Positions 11,805 through 22,894 of a stretch of DNA of 64,000 nucleotides are shown piece after piece. The stretch comes from Eledone cirrhosa (taxonomy: Eukaryota > Mollusca > Cephalopoda > Octopoda > Eledonidae). The notes under the pieces were generated by a model. The model saw nothing but the letters and a program-made list of their open reading frames with translations, had not been told where the DNA came from and did not search any database. The stretch covers positions 191,543,892 to 191,607,891 of the forward strand of contig OZ024743.1 in NCBI GenBank assembly GCA_964016885.1. The letters run 5' to 3'. The stretch's first letter is position 1; the number at the start of each line of letters is the position of its first letter. The translations under genes and the position numbers were made by a program.

Positions 11805-12010
11805 GTGACTGGGGATTGCTTTCTTTGTTTCTGTGCCTCTCCTTTGTTCTGTCCTACGCCATTTTGTTTCTGTGTGTGTGTTGTGTGCTCAGTCTGCGCA
11901 TGCGCCACATCCGGGTGTCTGTGTGTGTTTATGTTCATTTATTTATTTGTCTATTTACATGTTACTGGTTGGTTGTGTGTTCTATGTGTGTGTGTGTTTT
12001 CATTTTGTCC

Positions 12011-13289
12011 TTAATTGTAAGTTGTGATGTTGCTGTTCCACTCATATTTTCTATTTAATTTTGGTTGTAATTCTTTTATGTTTATTGCCTCTGTAATTTG
12101 TCTAAACATTGCGTCTTTTCTGTGTGTAGATTCTATTTTTATTTCTATGTTCTCTAATTTACCCTTGTGTTCTATTTTAGCAAGTTGGTAGAGTACAGAT
12201 AATTCTTTACTATCTTGAAGGTCTCGCCAGTGTTCATTTATCCGTTCTCCTACACTACGAGCTGTCTTACCTATGTACACTATATTTTTGTCTCTACATT
12301 GTCCTTCAGTACATCTTATGCTATACACTACATTTCTAGTTGTGCAGTTAATATGGGGGCTTATTTTACAGGTTATACATTTCTTATCTATACATGAGGG
12401 TCTTTGAAAAGGGTATGTCTTGCTAATAAGTGTTTTTATGGAGGTACCTGGTCTTTCTACTATCTCAATATTGAGTTTATGTTTGTTTAGGGCCCTTCTA
12501 AATTTGTAAGCTAATTCACTTCTAGGGGTTGTATCGATGAACATTACACTCTGGTATTTATTGCTATCATACTATGAGTTTATTGTATTAGCCTTGTTCC
12601 TAGTTCTTTCTATTCTATTCCAAAATGTGCTCCTATACAAGGGGCAGGTCCCATTTATGTCATTATTTACCATTTTTTCCCATTTGGTCCTGGCTCCTCT
12701 ATACACTCTGATTTTATCTCTCTGATTGTAGCCAGAAAACTGCATACGGTGGATGAAGTGTTGTATGTGTTTCTCTAGTTCTTCGGGGTTGCACATGCGG
12801 GGCACGTTTCTCATCACCCGTACCAAATCCGCAATCAGTATGTTGATTTTGGTATGATCCGAAACGGCCGAGTTTCGGTGGATCAGATGTTTGGAAGTCA
12901 TGGGTTTGGCATAATGGGAATGGAGGATTTGTTTTTTGTTGTTAATGGTATCTAACCAGAGCTCTGTGTCTAGTACAGGTAATCGATGGTTGGTGTGTTT
13001 ACTTGGGTAGTCTATAGTAACTCTAATGCTCTGGTCGATGGAGTTTGCTATTTACTGGATGCTTTCCATTGTGTTTTTCTCTAGTTCCTGACTGTTCTCT
13101 AGAGGGGGTGTCTTAACTACGATGTTTATATCATCAATCCCACGGAACTCAACATTGCTCTCACTGATCATTTCTACGCATTTCTCCACAGCAAAATCCA
13201 CGTCAATAGATGGATACAGGGACACAACATCCATACTACCTATTATGCAGTTTGTTAGGTCCCTAGATCGGTTACTCACGCCGATTCTG

Positions 13290-13291
<2 letters not shown>
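12011..13291 (-). pseudogene. PLE-A RT remnant + GIY-YIG endonuclease
   Basis: A single reading frame runs from 13279 to 12011 with two in-frame stops (13052-13054 and 12572-12574). It opens with RT motif A (MDVVSLYPSID). About 20 codons later it is already at the segment that follows the catalytic YxDD motif in relatives (DDINIVVKTPP, then IDYPS and LPVLD after the first stop). The fingers and the palm between motifs A and C are therefore missing through an in-frame deletion. The C-terminal part (12544-12011) is a GIY-YIG nuclease: VVYSIRC, VYIGKT, RINEHWRDL and a late Glu, preceded by two Cys pairs (CIDKKCITC). The nuclease half is intact in frame; the RT cannot be active. Confidence 0.78.

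Positions 13292-13350
<59 letters not shown>
13292..13350. repeat. (AT)n at truncated 5' end of PLE-A
   Basis: Alternating AT of about 58 bp directly abutting the element. Confidence 0.9.
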
Positions 13351-13353
<3 letters not shown>

Positions 13354-13391
13354 AGACTGGTTTTCAGAAGCAGATCAGGAAGAAACTGCTG

Positions 13392-13581
13392 TGAAATAAT
13401 TGTTTCTACTTTAGGCACAAGGCCAGCAATTACCCAGTACATTACTAGTACTTTATTTTATCGACCCCGTAAGGATGAAAGGCAAAGTTAACCTCGGCGG
13501 GATTTGAACTCAGATCGTAAAGGGACGTAACTATGCTAGAAAGCATGGCGCCCAACCCTCTACCGACACTGCCAATTCACC
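13392..13581 (-). mobile_element. Cephalopod tRNA-derived SINE, copy 2
   Basis: Well preserved. On the minus strand: tRNA head GGCAGTGTCGGTAGAGGGTT, then GAGTTCAAATCCCGCCGAGG (B box), TTTGCCTTTCATCCTTACGG, GTCGATAAAATAAAGTAC and the tail TGCCTAAAGTAGAAACA. The head keeps both A- and B-box-like elements. Confidence 0.85.
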
Positions 13582-13659
13582 AATAATGACCTCAATACAT
13601 TAATCTGATGATTTCAAACGAATGAAACAGTTCTAGTCATGTAGATATCGTCTCTATAT

Positions 13660-13991
<332 letters not shown>

Positions 13992-14205
13992 TAAAAAGGA
14001 AAAGAAAATGCTGACAAATGTTTCCCAGTAAAAATAGTTTAATTAGGAATAAGTATAAATTAGTAATAAGTATTGGTTAGTATTCAGTTTTAGTTTTAAG
14101 TTTTTACCGGTTGCGCATTTCTAATGCTTTTAAAAAATAATTTTGAGATAGAGCGCTCGTGATGTTTGCTCTAACCTGATGTTTGCTCTAATACATATAT
14201 ATATA

Positions 14206-14826
14206 TGGTGGCTGCCAACTCGTTTTCGAGTACGACCACTACTGTATATCATTGTAGGGGAACCCTTACCGTTGCGCTGAACGAGTTTGACTTTTTAGTC
14301 CAGCCAGCGACTTGAAAACTCTGGTACAAACACTACACTTATGACAATTATTGACACATAGTGCTGGGCCCATGGTACCATGTGACGACAAGTGCAGAGA
14401 GATCTCCAGATATAAAACAATGCCTGTGCCGTGAAGCTTTTATAGTGAGCAAAGGCACTGCACAAAGCCAGTCCCACTCTCTTAACCAAGATGATATTTA
14501 CCAAAAAGAAGAACAAGTCAACATCATTGGATACCATCAGGGTTGCAGGTGTTATAACAGAGTTTTCCTTCTCCAAGAATTCTGCCTTGACAAAGGCTAA
14601 GGGGTCATCTCTCCCGGTGATTTTGGATGGCCATTGACTCTTAAGAGCTCCTTTGCCCTTTGACAGGTTTTGTTTTTAGTCCTGCAGGATGTCCAAAATC
14701 ACCCTCCTCACCAAGAAACCTTGGTGGGGTTGCCAGTTTAGTCGCCAACGACCCGACCATGGGACAGATTGTACTGGAATACATGTTACCAGTAGCACCA
14801 ACTGGTGACCTGACCACAGGCATCCC
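14206..14826 (-). mobile_element. LINE 3' fragment with zinc-finger tail, copy 1
   Basis: About 620 bp closely matching 38128-38728, and in its last 80 bp 38775-38856. On the minus strand it ends GAGTTGGCAGCCACC, after which each copy runs into a simple repeat (here (AT)n). It encodes a C2H2-like tail (see next entry), so it is probably the 3' end of a LINE. The right part (14632-14823) recurs inverted at 14886-15052. Confidence 0.65.
14295..14576 (-). pseudogene. C2H2-like C-terminal tail of a LINE polyprotein (fragment)
   Basis: Short minus-strand frame. In the homologous copy at 38 kb the frame ends CSVCTRVFMSLAGLKGHTC LAHR, a Cys2-type finger followed by AGLKGH typical of the zinc finger closing several mollusc LINE polyproteins. 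Here the same stretch is damaged (the Cys pair region reads ISVVFVPEF). Upstream it shares MVSNDVDLF and FLVNIILVKRVGLALC with the other copy. No RT motif is present, so this is only the tail. Confidence 0.5.
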
Positions 14827-14848
14827 CTATCTAACTCATATATATATG

Positions 14849-14881
<33 letters not shown>

Positions 14882-14885
14882 GTAT

Positions 14886-15052
14886 GCTGTGTCAGGTCAC
14901 TCTTGAGTGCTACTGGTAACATGTAAACCAGTACAACCTGTGACATGGTCGGGTCGTCGGCGACTAAACTGGCAACCCCACCAAGTTTACTGGACACCCT
15001 GCTTGACAATAAACAAAACCTGACAAAGGGCGGAAGAACTGAAAGAGTCAAC
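14886..15052 (+). repeat. Inverted partial copy of the 14632-14823 segment
   Basis: GTCAGGTCAC...GCTACTGGTAACATG ... GACTAAACTGGCAACCCCACC ... ACCTGACAAAGGG is the reverse complement of the 14632-14823 block with moderate divergence. The two arms are separated by about 60 bp of (AT)-rich sequence and can form a large hairpin. Confidence 0.75.
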
Positions 15053-15117
15053 GGCCTTCAAAAAATGTGTAAATATGTATATACACATGTAGATATGTAT
15101 GTGTATGTATATACGTG

Positions 15118-17957
15118 TGTACATGCCTTGGGTGTCAGGGAGGGGCATGTACCTCTGTAGGGGGGGCTAGCCATGCCCTTTTCAGGACAGCTCGTCCTGC
15201 ATTGGGTCCCACCTGACACTCAGCTCTCACCTGTGGCCCCAAGAAGCTGTAGCATGCGACAGCGGCCACACCCTGGTAAACCGCTTTGTCTGGCGGGCCG
15301 AACCAGGTTGAGGGTAGCCGGACGGGACTGAAACCTCCCGGTGAGTTAGATAGAGGATGCCTGCCTATGCATGCGAAGACTGAACCCGGCGGAGTGAGTG
15401 GAGGAGGACAACATCGTCCCAACAGTCACGAAGGCGGCGACAGCAAGCGGCATGGAGCGCTAGGGCACGGCAAGGCACTACAGACGTCGTGGCCATCCAC
15501 TGCAGCCAAGGAAGTCCCTGATCGTGATGGTTCTCCGTACCACTGGATTCTACCTTCTGCGGCCGAGTGAGTGGGACCGTCACTGTGCACTGGCCCTCCC
15601 ACTATAAACCTTTCTCGCACAGGTTTCTTCTTTAGCGTGAATTCCCAAAGCCCTGCGGCGATGGGCGAGAGGCGTAGGTAACAGGTGGAGGTAACCTCTG
15701 GGAGTTGTCAGTCTCAAACCCATACGAGGGCGGCCTGGATGCGCAAGTCGTTCTCCTCCTGACGCTGGGATGACAGAAGAGATCAGGCATTCCACCGGGC
15801 GACTGAGCAGCCCTTTTCAGGGGAGCACTGCTCACCCTCGCACGAGGGGAGGGGCGATAAAAGGAGCCCTAACCAAATGCTCGTCCCACACAAAACCGGC
15901 CAGTCTACCGTAGCTGGCGGTTTTACCCTTGCAAGCGGTCGAAACCAACATAATAGAAACAAGAACTTTATTCTTGGCGCATGGAATGTGCGCACCCTCA
16001 TGGATGGGGAAAGCTCCTTGAGGCCAGGGAGAAGATCTGCCCTCATAGCAAGGGAATTAGCTCGCTACCGGATCTACATAGCCGCCCTCAGCGAGACTAG
16101 ACATGCCGAAGAAGGATCGATACCAGAACCGAAAGGCGGCTACACCTTCTTCTGGAATGGCAATGCAAAGGACGAGGACAGAATTTACGGGGTAGGCCTG
16201 GCCATCAGGACTTCACTCTGCAAGCAGCTACCAGACCTCCCAAGACCTGTGAGTGAGCAGCTGATGAAGCTCCGCTTCCCCCTCGACCCATCTCGGCATG
16301 TCACAGTCATCGACGCGTACGCCCCCACTCTCACCAGCAGCGATGAAGTAAAGGACGCTTTCTAGGGGAACTCAACGCACTCGTGAAGGGTGTCCCCCCA
16401 CCAAGCGATAAACTCATCCTACTGGAGGACTTCAACGCAAGAGTCGGGTCTGACAACAGCAACTGGAGAGGCGTGCTGGGACCTTACGGCACAGGGAAGC
16501 TGAACTCTAACGGCCTCATACTGTTGAGTTTCTGCGCCGAGAACGACCTCACCATCACCAGCACAGTGTTCCGCCAGGTAGACAAGTTCAAGATGACATG
16601 GATGCCCCCCAGATCCAAACAGTGGCATCTGATTGACTTTGCCATGCAGGGCCATGCGTGGTGCAGAGTGTTGGTCCGACCATCGCCTTGTCAGGACCAT
16701 CCTGTCACTGCATATCACCCCGACACATCGCCAAACTCCGAAAGTCTGTAGGCCAGTTTTCGATGTCGCACGACTCAAGCAGCCAGAGCATCGTGATGCG
16801 TTCGCGGAAAACCTGGTCGGCCGGCTGACTGCCCATGGACCACTGACCGGCCCCCCAACTCAACAGTGGGACCAGTTCAAATCACGGCTGACAGAATCAG
16901 CCAAGGCAACCATCGGGCCGAGGAAGAGAGTCCACCAGGACTGGTTTGATGAAAACGATGAGCGCATCAGACAACTCCTGGGCGAGAAGAGGAGGGCTTT
17001 CATTGAGTGGCAGAATGACAGCTCCGCCACCTCGAAGCGCGACCGCTTCAAGCACCTCCAGAGGCAGACCAAAGCAGCACTACGCAGAATGCATGACAAG
17101 TGGTGGGAAAAGAAGCCGAAGAAGTCGAGAGATACGCTGACACAAAAAACTCCAAGATGTTCTTCAGCGCCATCGGGGACGTCTACGGACCCCCGAAGCC
17201 TGTAACCACACCGCTGCTGTCTGCTGACGACTCGATCCTGCTGAAGGAGAAGAGCAACATCAACTCCAGGTGTAGACAGCACTTCAGCAACCTGATAAAC
17301 AGGCCCTCCACTGTCGACCCTGCCGTCCTCGACCAGGTCCCACGGAAGCCCGTAGTCGGCAGCTTCGACCCCCCACGTTGGATGAAGTCTCGCAGGCAAT
17401 CAACCAGACCAGCTCAGGAAAGGACCCTGGGAAGGACGGGATTCCTGCCGAGATCTTCAAGTATGGCGGTCCAGCTGCGCTGGGGGCTTTCCACACCCTC
17501 CTCGCCAGCATATGGGAGGAAGGAGAGGTTCCCAAAACTTCAGGGAAGCCACAGTTGTCTCGCTTTTTAAGAACAAAGGCAGCAAAATTGACTGTGGCAG
17601 CTATCGGGGCATTTCTCTCCTGTCCATCGCTGGGAAGGTCCTATCTCGGGTCATGCTCAACCACCTCATTGCCAACATCTCGGAGGACAACCTCCGTGAG
17701 GCCCAGTGTGTGTTCCGCCCAAACCGCAGCACGATCGACATGATCTTCTCTGTACGTCAGGTGCAGAAGAAGTGTGTCGAGCAGAACATGGACCTCTTTG
17801 CCGTCTTCATAGACTTGACAAAGGAATTGGACACTGTCAACAGGGAAGCACTCTAGTCGATCCTGTCGAAGTTTGGGTGCCCGACAAAGTTTGTGAACCT
17901 GATACGGCAATTCCATGACGACATGACCGGGCAGGTGCGCTCGGGCGGAGAGGCATC
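15118..17957 (+). mobile_element. GC-rich endonuclease/RT LINE, 3'-truncated
   Basis: A GC-rich island (about 15120-17957) in AT-rich DNA. A long leader (15118-15876) without a good ORF precedes the coding region and looks like the element's 5' UTR. The coding region holds an AP endonuclease starting with GAWNVRTL and the N-terminal half of an RT. The element stops near 17957 before the catalytic YADD and passes straight into a foldback repeat. WNVRTL endonucleases with this arrangement are usually annotated in animals as RTE/jockey-like or 'craniofacial development protein 2-like'; I cannot fix the clade by eye. Confidence 0.75.
15877..17957 (+). pseudogene. LINE endonuclease + partial RT, multiply frameshifted
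   Basis: The frame starts at 15877 and encodes AP-endonuclease motifs: GAWNVRTL, ALSETRH (catalytic Glu) and DAYAPT. A frameshift at 16362 (TTCTAGGGG) moves the next part to 16383-16680 with LLEDFNARVG (normally GDFN, Gly replaced by Glu). Another frameshift near 16670 leads to SDHRLVR (catalytic His) and a Lys/Arg-rich linker to about 17130. Further shifts follow near 17130, 17370 and 17530. RT starts with GISLLSIAGK and FRPNRSTIDM and reaches motif A, FIDLTKELDTV (Phe of the usual KAFD replaced). TAG follows at 17854-17856, and the region ends at about 17957 after TGQVRSGGE. Motif B and YADD are absent. Clearly dead. Confidence 0.8.
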
Positions 17958-18819
17958 GTTGAAGTTCCATGTTACTAGAAATAGCAACACGATACAACAT
18001 TTTTTTCTCTACATAAAGGAGAATACAGATAAATGATATAAATATTTCAGTAGATACTAAGTAACCACGGAAATATATATGTTGTCTATAACAGTGGCTA
18101 TTCAATGGTACTAATTTGAGATACCAGAATTATAAAAATGAGCGGGACAAGTAAACATTAAATAATATTTTAAATAAGTTAAAATACGATTTAAATATTC
18201 ACTTGTTCTAGTGCTGTGACCAACGGTTTTGCTTATCAAAAGATTGGAAATTCGGAGAATTTCCAATGGAAAGAATCAGTTCTTCAGACAGCTATTTCCA
18301 TACCACAGGGCACAAAGTACCTACTGGAATATTTATATCATTTATCTGTATTCTCCTTTATGTAGAGAAAAAAAATGTTGTATCGTGCTGCTATTTCTAG
18401 TAACATGGAATTTCAACAAGTCTATAATTCCCGCTTTTTCCTAACGGCCTATTTATGTGTAGGTCACTTTAACGGCCTGACCTCACACATTGGGCAGAAA
18501 ACAATATATTTACTACCACAAGGCTTTTGTGCCCTGTGGTATGGAAATAGCTGTCTGAAGAGCTGATTCTTTCCATTGGAAATTCTCCGAATTTCCAATC
18601 TTTTGATAAGTGAAACCGTCGGTCACAGCACTAGAACAAGCGAATATTTAAATCGTATTTTAATTTATTTAAAAGATTGTTTAATGTTTACTTGTTCCGC
18701 TCATTTTTATAATTCTGGTATCTCAAATAAGTACTATTGAATAACCACTGTTATAGACACCATATATATATTTCCGTGGGTACTTAGTATCTAGTGGAAT
18801 TTTTATATCATTTATCTAT
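17958..18819. repeat. Long foldback (inverted repeat) element
   Basis: Arms of about 285 bp, 18029-18312 and 18529-18819, are imperfect reverse complements (for example CAGACAGCTATTTCC against GGAAATAGCTGTCTG). A second pair is nested: 17958-18066 against about 18315-18424 (CATGTTACTAGAAATAGC against GCTATTTCTAGTAACATG). No transposase frame is present. It directly truncates the preceding LINE. Possible foldback/MITE or a rearranged tandem of one repeat. Confidence 0.75.
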
Positions 18820-18908
18820 ATCTATATATATATAAACGGAAAAAATGAAACGAAATTTCATTTCCCACTCTTAGTACGGCTGTTACTTAAATATAAGCAT
18901 GTATATAT

Positions 18909-19142
<234 letters not shown>

Positions 19143-19589
19143 TCCGCATTAGTCATATATGATAGACTGTTCATGGATTACTGGCGCTGTAATGCAAAAT
19201 ATTTAGAAAAGTTTAGGAGAGATTAGGATGAATATCTGAAGCACACATAAAAGTTGTATTTGTAACTTTATTAGATTATCGTAACAGATTTTGATACCTT
19301 GCCAGCCAAAGCATCAAAATGATTTCTACACTATCTACATATATATCGTGATTAGACTGAAATATGAAGATAAATATTACACACTGACTAGGTTTCTTTC
19401 TATATTTTTCTATATGAAGTGGATATATGGTTTCGAAAATGGAGGCGAAGTCGGTGAAGAGCGCTTTCATGTATACCGATGTCTTAAATGTCTTTATTTG
19501 TTTACAAATATTTTCATAGTTGAAAGGAAATTCGTATAGCAACACATGTTTTGGGAATTTATTCAAAGTTCTCTTGAACTTTGTCTAAA
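19143..19589. other. Unique sequence, small ORFs only
   Basis: A 96-codon minus-strand frame (19566-19276) overlaps an 82-codon plus-strand frame. Neither shows a motif I recognise; low-confidence chance ORFs. Confidence 0.4.
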
Positions 19590-19862
19590 GTTTAAAGTCT
19601 GTCTGGAGACCGGAGGCTCATCAGGCCGGTGTTTAGCCCAGTTTCTGTGGTGTGAAGCGACTGAGACTACAAGACTCCCCTGGACAGGATGCCAATCCAT
19701 CGCAGGGTTAAACGCATTTTCAGCTGAGTATACTCGGGAGGAACGCGTGAAACGAAGTGTTTTGCTAAAGAACCCAACACATAACCCAGTCCAGGAATCG
19801 AATCCATGACATTATGATCGTAAGTCCAATACCCTTACCACTAGGCTACACACCTCCACCTT
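19590..19862 (-). mobile_element. tRNA-derived SINE with central domain
   Basis: Minus strand: GTGTGTAGCCTAGTGGTAAG (A box), about 45 nt later TGGATTCGATTCCTGG (B box). The body then has a conserved-looking block TGCGATGGATTGGCATCC followed by TGTCCAGG, and the end has CCGGTCTCCAGACAGAC. The central block resembles those of widespread animal SINE superfamilies. Only one copy is seen here. Confidence 0.6.
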
Positions 19863-20762
19863 GAATTTTGTGGGCTCTCTAAAATTGAAAACATTGATGT
19901 GCCAAATACTCTTTCTGAACATGTTATGTTCAATGTCTGTAGGAACAATATGGATGGAAAATGAACCGCATGTCTGGTCCAATTGCATGCGGCTCGTTTA
20001 CGTCCACTAAAGACTATGTGGTAATGTAAAACCGGGATACGTGTTGAGTTAACTTCTCTTGCTGTCCATTTTCTTAATTAAATCTATTTTGCTTTTTCTT
20101 TCATATTGTTTGTATTTTCATTTATTTTTTACCTTCAGCTCGCAGGTAACATTATGATGGCACATTAATATCTGGAGATTATGTCATGCTGATTCTATTT
20201 TTGCTATATTAATGTTGTTTTCATAATTCTGCTTCAAAAATATCTGAAGTTTGACAGCTTCAATTATGAAGTCCACCTAGAAGGGACAGAATTTTCTTGC
20301 ACTAGGTATGAGAAATAAAATAGCATTAAATACCAAAAGAAAATATGTGAGTCATCTTCGTAAAGAAGTGTCAAAACGAGAAGGAGTGGGATATGCGGAT
20401 TATTGCAAAATGTCGAATAACATAGTTGTTTTTTATGTTTTTATAATTTTCAGGTTTACTAAAAATATTCCTTGAATCTTAACACACCGAATAATTAATT
20501 CCAATACAACAAGCCTACAGGTTACTAGAGTGCAGTTGTATATTTTAGGGTGCGTAGTGTATCAATTATGAGCGCTCTAGTGTAGATGACAAGCTACAGA
20601 TAAACCTCATTTGATTACCTGTTATAGATATTATTCTCGCTCTGATAATGCACATTTTCCTAATCCCTATAGGACACATGTAATCATAAACATCCAGCAT
20701 TTTTCTGTATTTGTTGAAATAATGCAATAATACATGAGATAGAAATATATTTACCCTCACTC

Positions 20763-20763
<1 letters not shown>
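19863..20763. other. Unique AT-rich sequence
   Basis: No ORF, repeat or RNA gene that I can support. Confidence 0.5.
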
Positions 20764-20806
<43 letters not shown>

Positions 20807-20884
20807 TCATACATGCCCACATACCCCCCCCCCATATATATATATATATATATATATGGGGGGGTATGTGGGCATGTATGAATG
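20764..20884. repeat. (AT)n and near-perfect hairpin with C/G runs
   Basis: (AT)n 20767-20802. The arm ACATTCATACATGCCCACAT plus nine to ten C (20802-20832) is mirrored by seven to eight G plus TATGTGGGCATGTATGAATG (about 20857-20884) around an (AT)n loop. Long cruciform-forming palindrome. Confidence 0.85.
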
Positions 20885-21975
20885 TATGTATGTGCTTTAT
20901 ATATGTATGTATGTACTTTATGTATGTATGTAAATCAAGGCATCTTGTTAACCCTCATCTCTATCTAAACTATACTCCCGCACGATTTTAACTCAGAAAT
21001 CTACTTGGCCATGGAAGGCCCTATACGCCATAGCTCATGCAAATGATAGTTGTGTAGTAGCGATGACGAGATGTTGACGACGACGACGACAATGATGATG
21101 ATGAGGAGGAGGAGTGGGGGTGTGGGGGGGGGGGGGGAGGTTACAATGGCGAAACTATTTCTCTCTGGACACTTTCAGTTTGTGTTTTATTTTCTGTCTA
21201 TTATGACGCTCTGTTGTTGCAACTCGCCAATTATTGATTAACATACCACCACCACCATTTCAGCAACAACTTTAAATGAAGAATCCCATTTCCCAAACAG
21301 GTTAGGTGAGCACAGCCGTTTCTAATCTATTTTTCGTTTAGGTCAAACGAGATATATACTTTTGAAGAACTTGTTTATAGCAGTGATTGTTTCGACTTTT
21401 ACATTTAATAAATAACATGTTAACCAAAACAATTTACATTGAAAATGTTTTAAGCGAATAATTGAAACATAGTTAATAGAAACATAATAGTTTCATTTCA
21501 AAATTGAAGGAAGTCCGAGTTAAGCACTTGAAAGCGATAATATTTCTACTTGAAATATTCTATTTATTCAAATCAATTAGGGAAGCCTAACTTTTTTTGT
21601 TAGCCTTAAGAGCTACAGGTCATTGTACTATTTTCCTTTCGGGTTCTGAAATTATGAAAAGCTAGTTATTCAATTTCAGGCAATTTATTGTTTCTAAATA
21701 CAAATGCGAGCGAAAGTAGTTGCATACAGAGGTATAGGAAACAAGATGACAACTATTAATGAATATAAAATTAGAATTAAATATTCAATTTTAGCTATAT
21801 GGACAGTTTATGTGCTGAGAGAACAGTTAATTATATCGACATTAGTACCTGACCATTACTTGCTTCATTGGTTTCGAAGGCATGAAAAACAACTTTGACT
21901 CTAAAAAAAGTATTGCCTCGCGACATAAACAAATATAAATAAGAAATGTTGTCGAGCGCCATAAGGGTTTTAGTA
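20885..21975. other. Unique sequence with a purine/G-rich tract
   Basis: GTAT repeats near 20880-20930. At 21075-21140 the sequence runs GACGACGAC, GATGATGATG, GAGGAGGAG, then G5, a T/G spacer and a run of about 13 G (G-quadruplex potential). A 63-codon plus-strand frame crosses it and is not a credible gene. The rest is unique AT-rich DNA. Confidence 0.5.
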
Positions 21976-22200
21976 ATGACTGTTTCTACTTTAGGCACAA
22001 GATCAGTAATTTGAAGGGGAGAAGAAAGTCGATTAAATCGGCTCCAGTATATTATTGGTGCTTTATTTTATCGACTCCGTAAGAATGGAAGGCAAAACTA
22101 CCTTCGGCGGGATTTGAACTCAGAGCGTAACAAACCATAATTCTATGCTGCAAAGCATATTATTCAACACTCTACCGACACTGCCAATCCACCGCCCTTA
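21976..22200 (-). mobile_element. Cephalopod tRNA-derived SINE, copy 3
   Basis: Full-length form including a GATTAAATCGGCTCCAGTA insert region, TTTATCGACTCCGTAAG, GGCGGGATTTGAACTCAGAG (reverse of the B box) and the tRNA head ending ACTCTACCGACACTGCC. Same body as copies 2 and 6. Confidence 0.85.
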
Positions 22201-22550
22201 CACGACTAATAATAACATAAGGGTTTATTGTATTAGTGTATGGTCACAAATTTGGGATAGACACATCCACTCGATGGAGTCAGTCCACAATGTATGATGA
22301 CAACAACCATGCACGACTCAAATTTGACTGCAGCATTTTTTAGTTCTGAACCGAGAGGGATCTAACTAAACACATTTAATGTGGCATTTGACTTTTTCTC
22401 TTAATCAGTTTACTCTATTTGCAATGATGGTTTCGAATTTTGTCAAAAGTCCATAAACATTCAAGTGGTGGAGTCATGTTTATTAAATTGATCCTAATTT
22501 TCCTTGGAGTTACGAAACAAAATATTGATCCGGTGACATCTGAATTTAAA
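22201..22550. other. Unique sequence, nothing recognised
   Basis: No ORF, repeat or RNA gene seen. Confidence 0.45.
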
Positions 22551-22894
22551 CTGTAGAGCAGAGGTTCTCAAATTGAGCGCTTCCGCCCCCGAGGGAGATT
22601 GGGAAGGTCCAGATGGTGGTTGGAGATTAAGGGGGCTGTGGGGTGGTAGAGATGATATAATAGTTATTAAATATCAAATGATACATATATGTAAATACAG
22701 TAAATTAAAAAAAGAATATTTATTTATAAATAGTAAATATTGTTTTTTATTATATATCGATTAACGATTTTATTTATTATATATTATTTACAATTTGCGT
22801 GTAGACAGGTCTCTCTAGAAATAAGGATGGAGCGCTGAGGGTATTACGTGGCTGTGGGGGTGGTCCGAAAGGTTTGCGAACCTCTGCTGTAGAC
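22551..22894. mobile_element. hAT-type MITE with 8-bp target duplications
   Basis: Terminal inverted repeats CAGAGGTTCTCAAA (22559-22572) and TTTGCGAACCTCTG (22873-22886) match the CAGNGGTTCTCAAA ends typical of hAT transposons. They are flanked by CTGTAGAG (22551-22558) and CTGTAGAC (22887-22894), an 8-bp target duplication with one mismatch, the size expected for hAT. The element is 328 bp with an AT-rich centre and no transposase, so it is non-autonomous. Confidence 0.82.

Larger units (their letters stand above)
11612..13291 (-). mobile_element. Penelope-like element A, 5'-truncated and internally deleted
   Basis: Minus-strand element with an RT remnant, a GIY-YIG endonuclease domain and a 3' UTR ending near 11612 in (AT)n. 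The 5' end is cut at 13291 by (AT)n. The 3' UTR holds (read on minus) CTGAAGAGGTCA... TGACGAAAG, then AACCAACCAACC and AATAAATTGAAGTG. RT plus C-terminal GIY-YIG is the hallmark of Penelope-like retroelements. Confidence 0.8.

Noticed and set aside
19276..19566. 96-codon minus-strand ORF
   Set aside because: Looks protein-like in composition, but no motif, neighbour or start context supports it.
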